From positions 2,351,511-2,415,510 of the forward strand of contig NW_017264194.1 of the NCBI RefSeq assembly GCF_001619985.1: DNA of 64,000 nucleotides. The letters run 5' to 3'. Of this stretch, positions 53,050 through 64,000 are shown piece by piece. This stretch comes from Xylona heveae TC161. Taxonomy: Eukaryota > Ascomycota > Xylonomycetes > Xylonales > Xylonaceae. The translations under genes were made by a program, and so were the position numbers. The notes under the pieces are model-generated. The model saw only the letters and a program-made list of their open reading frames with translations. It ran no database searches and had not been told where the DNA came from. Position 1 is the first letter of the stretch. Every line of letters starts with the position of its first letter.

Positions 53050-55744
53050 GGGGCTTCGGTGAGCCACAAGCTCCATTGAAGCACTGAAGCGGTTTTGATA
53101 ATGTATTATATTCCATGCCAGCATTCATGAGAGACAGTGAACACAGAAGAAGATGAATCATTTCGTTGAGACTCGACTCACGACAAAATGGGATATCGAA
53201 ATGGACTTCAGAGGTTTCTGGTGTCGTCGGAGATCTCGTACCAGTAATACTCGGATCAGCATCATGACAAGCAATATAGGCACCATAAGCATCCACCTCT
53301 GTCGCGTGCCACTTTGTGCGCGTCAGTCAATCCACTCAGCAACTCAGACGAAAACTGAAAAGCGTGACATGATGAATAGGACATCAGGGTCTTTCCCGTT
53401 CAATGGTTATTGGAATTTGCCGTAGAGCTCGGCGTTGAAGTGGGGTTAAGCTCGACTAGAGCGTTGGCTGTGCCGCAGCAGGGCCTACCTTGCAAGTTTG
53501 GTAGGTTCCACAAAGCATGGTCTGGAACCATGTTTTTTCCTCGTCTTTTTGTCCTGACCGTTGCGTGCTAAGCTCTTCGATGGCCAGCCCCCTGTCTTGC
53601 AGCGGGTTTGAAAAGGTTCTGTACGTAGTGGTGACGGAGTGGATACCCCGAGGAAAACCGTATGAGCATTGTAATTTGTGAATTGTTTTATAATATTGCT
53701 ATTCACTAATGCATCTCGTTCGAACAACCAAGGCGCTATGATCTGCAGCTCACCACTTTCGAAAAGCTATTGTACTGCAACGCATTTGCGTCCGGAAATT
53801 CTCCGAGGCAAGAGCACTGGTGATGCCCTCTCCCTTCTGCATTTCCTCGCGCTCTCCCCTGGAACCCATGCCCATGGCCGTTTTGGCGGCTGCACCTGCA
53901 CGAATTAGGATAGAACAACGGCATGTGGAGGCGATAGTCTGATGTCGAATGGTTGATCAATCTCTCATGATTCTTGAGCTCCCCATGTGTCTACGTATAG
54001 GTAGGTACTCCGATACTGCCCTCTTCGGGAGCGAAAGCGCAGGCGAAGAGAACCGACTGCATCCGTGATTCTACGAGTAGGGTCCCTCTACGCGATGCAA
54101 GCCGCGTCTAGCCCTCAAAGTCGGCACAGGCAACACTACTACGGAGTATACTGACGAGTCAGGTTTTAGCAGCGCGAAGGGCCGTCGTTCCCGCGCCGGC
54201 GGCTTCACAGACTCCGTAGACGAACGGCGCGAGTCTAGAAAAAAAAAAGACTTTGGCAAAAGAGACGGAGGGGAAAAATTAGAAGGAAAAAAGCAAGGGC
54301 CACATACTCCGCTTTCTTCTCGCCAGGACAGCGATAGTTATATGCATGTGCATGGATGACTGGAAGACATTGGAGCAAGAAAAGGTGGAGCCCGACCATG
54401 CAGTACGTACTAAGTATACCGGAACACAGTGTTGGCGGCTTGAAGCTTCACCATGACTCGCCTTGCGACAAATGACAGCGCCGACAGAGCGACACCGGAG
54501 CGGAGCGTGGCGCCTCTGGGGCGCTCGATCTCTTTTTATGGTGGGCTAATGTGTGCCCTTATTTTTTTTTTTTTTTTCTTGCATTTCTATCTTCTGCTCT
54601 GCGTGTTGTTTACACACTTTCCTTTTCCCTTCCTCTGCTGCATTAGTCCCATGGACGCGAGCGTGGGAAAGCCTTCCTACTATAGAGTTGCTCGGACTTA
54701 CGACTGAAATCGGAATGTAAAAGCGTTTTTGTTCAGGGGTTCAAGCACCTGAGTGCATACGATTTACAGTGTTCTGGTTGGCTTTGGTTGCAAGCGAAAT
54801 AGCGAACCAGGGAAAGGCTCTTCTGCAAGCAACCTGGAGTTTCTCGCTTGCGCTGATTGGTGTCACAAAGGTCGATCTTGACAGAAGAACAGACCGTCCA
54901 GGTCCCACTGGGTTTGATGATCCTCCTTACACTAGAGGTGCTCTATCTCGGACCATGTCACTGACCATTGTCTTAGGTTCAACGACGGAGCGTGCATGGC
55001 TCGTGCCGAACAGGTCCTTCTGGCGTCTTCGCGGACTTGACCTCGTTGGTTCTTGTGACTCGGACGAGCAATGGTCATACCTAGAGCCGTCTACCTCTTT
55101 TTTCTTTTCCTTTTTTTTTCTTTGCCCGGTCATTCCCCTGATGGGTACTGGTTCTTATGACCAAAGTGTAGATGTTGTTAGGTAAAAGGGTTCAGGTAGC
55201 GTGAACGTGAGTAGGACTCTGGTCTACTTGGTCTCTGTGGCGGGTCTTTTTACCCGTCGCCCCGTTGGTTATATCTACCGCTTGGGTCTTAGCCAAGTAC
55301 TGTTACTTGATATGCCGTACTCGGCCAAAGGCATTCTCGTAGAAACACGGCAGGAGATAAGGGTGCAGTGATCGCAGGAGAGAATGATGCGAGAAACACA
55401 ACACGCACAAGCAGCCAGATCATAATTGCCCCGTCTTATAGAAACGGCTCAGGGTTTTCTTCGCAAATCACGAATCATTCTCTCTTTTCACCCCAACCAC
55501 CTTGGTGTTTGACATTTCCACAATTGTTGTTCCCCCGCGCCAGGGCTTTTTTGACATCATCCATCACCATCGCCGGATCCAGGATTGACGCGGCCGGAGG
55601 GACTCAAATACCCACCCAGTCCTCGCTCAACGCACCAGCCGACCGACTCAATTCCCCCCCCCCTTCTTCATCTCACCCGCCTCCCTTGCTTTTTGTCCAA
55701 GCACGCCGCAGCTGAGGAATTCCGCCAAAAGGCTGCTAAAGGCT
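53050..55744. other. Intergenic, 2.7 kb; no supported gene
   Basis: Short open stretches only, none with a recognisable domain. A TACGGAGTA motif occurs at 54140-54148 and related partial motifs lie near 54005 and 54212. T-rich tracts are at about 54561-54577 and 55096-55120. The last few hundred bases, C/T-rich with a C-run near 55653, look like the promoter and leader of the SPX gene. Confidence 0.5.
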
Positions 55745-58700
55745 ATGAAATACGGGAATACGCTCGCGCAGCGTTCGATACCCGAATGGGGCTCCTGTAC
55801 GTTCACTGATTGTCGTGTCGATAACGAGGATGCCTTCGTTCAGATGGCTAATGGCAGAAATGACAATGTCTAGATAATGTCGATTACAATGACTTGAAGC
55901 ACCTGATCAAGGTCCGAACGAGCCGGGAGCGTTCGAGCACCATTCCCATCCCCGGTAGTGGCGACGAGGATTCGAGTGAGCTGCAGGAATTTGAAAAGGA
56001 GTTTTACGCTGAATTGGTCGATCAGCATGAACGGGTCGATCTTTTTGTGCAGAGCAAAGCGGGCGAAGTCCAGCGGCGTCTAGGTACGTTCAGTGGAACA
56101 TAAGAGTCAATTTGGGATTTCGCGGTGCTGATGGTGCATTAGCCCACCTACAGCGTTTGGTGGATCGCCTCGGACGACGGGATTCTACTTCCCAGGGTTC
56201 AAGAGCAGGTGTGAGAAAGAGACAAAGATTTTCCAAGATTGAAGAGGAAGTACTTGGGTATGGCCATTCCCGTTGATCCGTTTTTAAGCTTGTTGCACGG
56301 CTTGCTGATATTGAGTGTCTCTAAACGCAGAGCCGGTGAAGACATCCAGGCGCTATCACGCTTCGTCGGCGCACAGCGGCTCGCCTTCCAGAAGCTGTTG
56401 AAAAAGTACCAGAAATGGACTAGATCCAGCAAACTCGCAAGACGATTTACAAAAGAGGTCATGGACCAGCCCACGAGCTTTTGTAATCGCGATCTCGCCC
56501 CATTGCTCTCGCAATGGACTGCGGTTTTGGCGGCCGTTCGCGCACCTTTCATGAAAGAACAGATCAAAAGAACCGACACCCCTGCTTCCATTCCATCGGG
56601 GCAAACGTCCGCAGAGGACTTGCCCATGATTGTGGAGCCCGTGAATGTGCATTCGTTGGTGACGGAGAAGCTAGACACGGATGTCGACTTTGACGTAGCA
56701 CTCGCATTATTGGCCCAATATCAATCAGCAAAGCGCGCGACCTATTGGGTGCACCGGGACAACCTCGTCCAGCTGCAGGTGCTCATGCTTCAGTTTGCAC
56801 GGTTGTGGCATCGGCCCGGATGCCATAATGGGGGCAGTCTATCTGCGACACCCACGCGTCGGAGCTCATCCACCTACGGCCAGGAGAGAGAGGAATCGAC
56901 CGGCCTCGTGGTGCTTGACGATGTGGATGATCTGTGCCAACGCTATAAATCAGCTTTCAATGCCGAAGCTGACGGAGAGGGTCGGGCTTTTGATGCCGCT
57001 GTCCGGACACTGCGCTGCTGTGGCGATGGTAGCGCTGCTGTCGATCTCAAATCTAGAGACGAGGAACACACGGGTGATGCCGTCAAGGTGGACATGAAGC
57101 AGATGCGGTCACTTTTCAAACACAGCTCCGGGGCATTGTCGCGCCGAGAATCTGATGCGTGTACGTTGGTCAACGAGCCTGATCGCGCCCAAGTCGAAAA
57201 GACCAGACAATGGCTTGCGGAACATCCAAAGGTCAGGCCTTTGGTTGAGGTCCAGAGCACCCGGACACGTTTCATTGGGTTGAACAACGCTCCGGCCAGA
57301 AGCATTTGGGCGGTACTCGACCAGGAAGTGAAGATGGGCCCGGTTTCTTCTGAGCAGCTTGCACATGGCGATGCACGACGAAATTCTTCGACAGGACACT
57401 ACCACTCTTTCCCTCATGCCGTATTGGAGATTTGGTGGGAAGGTGAGGCTGGGGCCGCTCTCGCAAGGGCTCTGGATCAGAGTTACTTGGTAGGTTCTCT
57501 CTAACGGTATTGATCTTTTGGATTTGCGCCTTATCTAACCGTGTGACTCTATCAGACTGAGCGAGTGTATGGTTTCTCATTGGGAATGCACGCTGTTTCT
57601 GTCACATGTGGACTTGGCCAGTCCGTCTTACGCAACTGGGTATGCCTCCCCCCCCCCCAAAAAAAAAGATTTCCTTCTAGATTGACGCTTTGCTGACATT
57701 TAAGATACAGTCAAAGGAATTGGCAAAGGATATCCGTAAAGTTCCTGACCCTGTCGAACGCACATTAAGCCGCACCACCAGCTCGACACACATTGACGAA
57801 CCGGCGCGAAAGAGTAATAACATCTCGGGGTCCACCACAACAGTGACCGACTTTCCTTCGGGGAGCAGCAACTTTGCACCCGTCATGGACTCGTCCGCGA
57901 CTTCCCTCGTTGACGACCCAGCCCACACTGGCCCTGGAGCCGGCAAGAAGACGGGCAAAGGTCGACGAATCCCTCCTCGCCGAGAGAACAGCCATCAGAA
58001 GTCCAACCTTTCTTCTGTCCAGCGGTACTGGAACGAATACGATGACCCCGAAGATCAGAACAGCGAAGGCTCGTACGCTATATACATATACCCTAATGAC
58101 TCGTCATCTTTTTTCCCGGGCCAAGAATCCATTACGAACGCATTCAAGTACATTGGCCAGGGTGTCAAATCACTGACCACCAAAACCTCGGAAGCCGCAC
58201 GATCTCTTTCAAAATCCATTGTCCCTCGTCGCCGCGGCGGCGGCCGATCATGGCTCTTTCCCACTTCTCAATCTACCTCTCAGCCTAATGAGGGAGCTGC
58301 TCGCGACCCTTTGCTCCCAACAAACCGTCACCATCGCCACGCATCCGCGACTGGCGCCTACGACTCGGGAATTGAAGCCGAAGACGAAGACTCTGCCACC
58401 GATATCCCCGGATATGAAACCGTCTACGACTCTCGACGGGCGTACTCGACGTTTCCTCCTCTTGAGGATTATCGACACCAGGCCGGCGTTACTGCGTATC
58501 GCGAAAAAGTGCTCTTCAGGACATATGTCGCTTTTCTCACAGTGTCCGTGGTGATTCTGACCGCGCTCGGGATCTTGGTATCGACCACGTCAGACGAGTT
58601 CACCTATGATCTCGGCACCATTATGGGCGTCGTCATGAGTTTGAGTCTGGCTGTCATGAGTGTCGGGATGATGTTGACCAGAAGGGACCACTTGAGCTGG

Positions 58701-58787
58701 ACGCATCGCGGCGCAGTGCTCTTGGTATTTGCCATTGTGTGTGTTGTCAGCGGGGTCTTGTTGGCCTTGGTCGGATCTCAACTATAG
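55745..58787 (+). CDS. SPX-domain vacuolar membrane protein, Vtc5-like
   Basis: SPX proteins sense inositol pyrophosphates. Vtc5 is the accessory subunit that stimulates the vacuolar polyphosphate polymerase complex. Six exons (55745-55796, 55874-56083, 56143-56257, 56331-57489, 57556-57639, 57711-58787) encode 898 residues with consistent phases. The first exon plus splice gives the classic SPX start MKYGNTLAQRSIPEWGSYN then VDYNDLKHLIK. The second SPX helix pair has QRLAFQKLLKKYQKWT, holding the basic phosphate-sensing patch. The middle contains a large domain with IGLNNAPARSIWAVLD and FPHAVLEIWWEG, and lacks the polymerase tunnel motifs I would expect in Vtc4. The C-terminus has three membrane segments (FRTYVAFLTVSVVILTALG, GTIMGVVMSLSLAVMSVG, GAVLLVFAIVCVVSGVLLAL) like DUF202 of VTC proteins. 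SPX plus DUF202 without the catalytic domain is the Vtc5 arrangement. Confidence 0.88.
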
Positions 58788-59900
58788 CGAGGGCCGTCCG
58801 AAGTTTTCTCCTTCCTGTCTTGATTTAAACCATTTCATTTCAACTCGACTAGCCCACGATCTTGGAAGCATTAAATTCTTACCTGACATGATTCTAGCAT
58901 TTGCATTTAAAGCATTTTAAGCATTTTAAGCGCCTTTTTTTTTTTGAATCTACCTTTTTTTATTGGTTCTATCTTCTTCTTTTTCTCTTTTTTTTTCTTT
59001 TATTCTCATTTATTTATAGTTCTGGATCTTTAAATTGATATCCCCCATACGCAAGTGTGATGGCAATAGCATTGTTACACTTTTTTTTTGTCTCATTTTT
59101 TTTGTCTCCTTTTTTTGTCTTCTTTTTTCCCTTTTCTTTTCTTTCCTTTTTTCACTCCGTTATATCTAGTCATCTACACTATTTCATCCCGCTTCCATTA
59201 CATATATCCCTAGGGAAGGATAAAACTGGAATGCTGGAATGAGCCACCCTTCAACCCAACTCCCAGGGCTCCCGGTCTTCGTTCTTCGTTCTTCTCCCTC
59301 GGATAGGCGGATTTGAATCCAGCAATTTAACAATTTTTTTAAGGATACTTTTCAACGTGTCAATTTGTCTTATCTATGCATTCATTCATGTGTCCAATCA
59401 GGTTATCCATCGTAGTAAAACCATTGTAGTAAAATTTACTCCGCCTGCGCCGTATAATATGGCATTGGCGGGATATTGAGTAAAGCCTTTTTGCGTCTTT
59501 TCGTCCGGATAAAGAGTATACTCAGGCGCAGATTGGGTTTTAGATTCGGGGTCAGAGTGGAGTCAGAGTGTGATGGAAAATAAATTTTATTGAGACATGA
59601 ATAGCACCCGCGTGAGATTATATTACAGAGAGAAAAATGGAAAAATGAAATAATGAAATAATGGGATAATGAAAAGGAGAAAGGGGAAAGGGGAAATGGA
59701 AAAAGGAGAAGGGTGTCTGGATAATGCATATATTCGACATCTCTCCTTTTGCGAAAGTCCCTCTACTGCATACTGCGTTGGGCAGTGTCGATTGCTTGAC
59801 AATAACAACATCCCCCCTTTCCAACCACACCACCACCTCCTTCTCTCCCGCCTGCTGATGCGTTTGCACAGAAGAAGGACTGGAACAAGGACGCAGCATA
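58788..59900. other. Convergent intergenic region, pyrimidine-rich
   Basis: Between converging genes. The first half is dominated by T and CT runs (58930-59130 on the plus strand). Around 59636-59700 there is a purine-rich stretch with repeated AATGAAAT/AATGGGAT-like units. No gene was seen. Confidence 0.6.
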
Positions 59901-61873
<1,973 letters not shown>

Positions 61874-62713
61874 GTTATGGGGTTTGTGGTGCAATCACGG
61901 CCGCCAGGGGGTGTTATTATGCTTCGGGAGGTTTGAACCGGTCGCAGCTCGGTTCAAAAGTGCCAAGTAGCGATGAGCTACAAAAGATGTGCGGAATTAA
62001 GGAGGCGGCCACTATCCAGGCTTCCAGAAACGAAGGAATTTGTGTGATGGGTTGGATGGAATTGGCAGCACCAGAGTGTAGCAAATCACACAACGTTCAA
62101 GGTGGGCGTGGACAGTGTTGGTCCAAGCTTTGGAATCATCTGTAGCTCCGTTTCAGCTTCACGTCACTAATCGTCAGAGTAACTATTAAAAACAAAATGG
62201 ATGCGATTGCTCTCACTTGATGCTCGATGCTTAAAACATAAAAGGAATCAATTCTGTTTCCTAATTGTTCTTCCTTTCAATATCACATTCCCATCGTCAC
62301 GAGTGGTGTTGTTGGGATATTGAGAGACACGCACCACTCGCGTCATCATCGAGACCAACTGGGGAAATACAACCCGAATGTAAAAGTTCCATGTGACCTG
62401 TTGAATGAAAAAGTCCAAACGTGTGAGATCGTACATGAGATGACCAAAATAATCAAAAAGGGCAGTAGATGGATAATTTGATGTATTTTATTTTGAATTT
62501 GAATTCCCCTTCGTCATGTCTCAATATTTGTTCTATCAAATTCAAGTGTTGATTGAAGTCTAGACCCTTCCTCGGCTACATATCTCCTTGAGATTCTGTG
62601 ATATAAAGAAACAGGATCGACTTTATACACAATTCATTCATCCTTGACCAACCATTGTACCTACGACACTTACTACCTGAATACAGCCTCCCCTTGGCGG
62701 TGAGAACAAGTGT
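61874..62713. other. Divergent intergenic region, 0.84 kb
   Basis: Separates the divergent PCT1 and TPC1 genes and should contain both promoters. No gene or repeat of note was seen. Confidence 0.55.
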
Positions 62714-63906
62714 ATGTCGTCAAGTGGGAAAGGTGAACACCAACTCAAAGATGAGGTTCGTCGCAAATCTTCTCCGGTCCCTTTTTATCATTTCTCTCTC
62801 CATTTTCTAATCTCGACGATTGTAGGGATCCAAGCTGCAAGTCGTCACTGCGGGTGCAATTGGCGGGCTAGTCTCACGGTGAGTTTCAATGCAGTCATTG
62901 CTTCGTCTCTTTGATGCATATGCGAAATCAGTCCACGCTCATGCGATACAGATTTTGCGTCGCACCGCTTGATATTATCAAAATCCGACTGCAGCTACAA
63001 ATCCACTCTCTCGCCGACCCTTTGAACCCCGTCACCAAAGGATCTCTCGCAAGAGGTGCCATTGCAACCGCAAAACAAGTCTTGCGCGATGAAGGAATAC
63101 GGGTACAGTTCTTCCTTTTTGTCAAACAAATACTTGTCTTGTGGCTAACATGTAGTGTTTGACAATTGCAGGGCTTTTGGAAAGGCAATGTACCCGCCGA
63201 GCTGCTCTACATTATCTATGGGGGCGTGCAATTCTCTACATACCGTGGCACCGCGACATTTCTAGAATCTCTTCCGACACATGCATCCACGCCCTCGTCC
63301 GTCGAGACATTTATCAGCGGTGCCGTCGCTGGCGGTGCCGCCACCGCCGCGACATACCCGCTCGACCTCTTGCGCACGCGCTTCGCCGCACAGGGCACCG
63401 AACGCGTCTACTCCACCCTGCGGTCCGGCATTCGGGACATATACCATGACGAAGGCATATACGGCTTCTACCGGGGATCCGTAGTCGGTGTCGGGCAGAT
63501 TCTGCCGTACATGGGAATCTTTTTTGCCGCCTATGAGCAATTCCGTGTTACGTTATCGCCGCTCAATCTTCCGTTTGGCTCAGCCGATGCCACCGCCGGA
63601 ATGCTCGCCAGTGTCATCGCCAAGAGCGGAACCTATCCGCTTGATACGGTGCGCAAGAGGCTTCAAGTCCAGGGTCCAAGCCGGGAGAAATACGTCTATC
63701 ATAACATTCCTGTATACAAGGGCACGCTGGGCACAATCAGGGCTGTCTTGGCTAAGGAAGGGATCAGAGGGTTGTATCGCGGTTTGACAATTAGCCTGAT
63801 CAAGACGAGTCCCGCGAGCGCAATTATGCTCTGGACATATGAGCGCAGTTTGGAATTGATGCAGGGCATGGAAAGTATATGGACAAAGCAGGCGCGGACA
63901 TGTTAA
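62714..63906 (+). CDS. TPC1: Mitochondrial thiamine pyrophosphate carrier
   Basis: An inner-membrane carrier that imports thiamine pyrophosphate into mitochondria. Exons 62714-62755, 62826-62878, 62952-63102 and 63172-63906 give 326 residues. The three mitochondrial-carrier repeats are complete, with signatures [18 protein letters not shown] and PLDTVRKRL, each followed by the family's glycine-containing helix ([32 protein letters not shown]). The small first exons are needed for the N-terminal [40 protein letters not shown] is typical of the TPC subgroup of these carriers and is the main reason for the specific name; closely related nucleotide carriers are the alternative. It is divergent from PCT1, with which it has no evident functional tie. 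The window ends 94 nt after the stop. Confidence 0.92.
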
Positions 63907-64000
63907 TATGTTTTCATACCTTTTTTTTTTCCCCGCAGATGCAACTAGAAGCACACATGGGCTGCATTATCAGCATGATAGATATTCCTTATAAAGCTGG

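Noticed and set aside
59290-59330. GGATTCAAATCC resembling a tRNA T-arm
   Set aside because: The G53-C61 closing pair is missing, and there is no acceptor stem or D-arm nearby.

Overview
The window is nuclear DNA from a filamentous ascomycete (Pezizomycotina). Most genes carry short GT..AG introns (about 48-170 nt, usually GTAAGT/GTGAGT/GTATGT donors). The protein set (LaeA-like methyltransferase, DHA1 and sugar-porter MFS families, a P450 with an FtmC-like N-terminus, Vtc5-like SPX protein, PNGase A) looks like Eurotiomycetes, perhaps Eurotiales; the order-level placement is inference. No rRNA, tRNA, CRISPR, intact transposon or virus-like element was seen. For 15 of the 16 spliced genes I rebuilt exon models by hand from donor/acceptor sites, phase and protein continuity; exon lengths add up in frame in every one. 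The exception is the first intron of the PNGase A gene, which is only a best guess.

Layout. 1-5.3 kb: no gene I can support. 5.3-8.1 kb (+): a 94-aa protein of unknown role and a secreted PNGase A-like glycoamidase. 8.6-10.8 kb (-): DHA1 (polyamine/drug) transporter. 13.4-14.2 kb (-): dephospho-CoA kinase. 16.8-18.9 kb (-) and 21.0-22.7 kb (+): a myo-inositol-type transporter and an intronless sugar porter, divergent across a 2-kb promoter region. 23.2-24.1 kb (+): mitochondrial DUF1279/FAM210 protein. 24.6-27.0 kb (+): Ser-rich protein of unknown function. 27.9-29.4 kb (+): GFA-fold zinc protein. 30.5-32.7 kb (-): second DHA1 transporter. 34.2-37.0 kb (+): ABC-F ATPase. 37.6-42.0 kb (+): JmjC protein with a 4CXXC zinc finger and AT-hook-like motifs. 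43.2-44.6 kb (+): pirin. 45.1-47.5 kb (-): Mpp10. 48.3-50.1 kb (-) and 51.1-53.0 kb (+): LaeA-like methyltransferase and P450, divergent. 55.7-58.8 kb (+): Vtc5-like SPX protein. 59.9-61.9 kb (-): choline-phosphate cytidylyltransferase. 62.7-63.9 kb (+): mitochondrial thiamine pyrophosphate carrier.

How the genes relate. This is mainly a housekeeping region (CoA and phosphatidylcholine synthesis, ribosome biogenesis, polyphosphate, thiamine pyrophosphate import) with an accessory flavour in four MFS transporters between 8.6 and 32.7 kb and the methyltransferase/P450 pair. There is no backbone synthase, so I do not call a secondary-metabolite cluster. I found no clearly new multi-gene system. 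The best leads are the architecture of the JmjC protein, conflicting start evidence for pirin and the GFA protein, the methyltransferase/P450 pair, a stop-free in-phase intron, and a nine-base intergenic motif (TACGGAGTA) that recurs more often than chance predicts.
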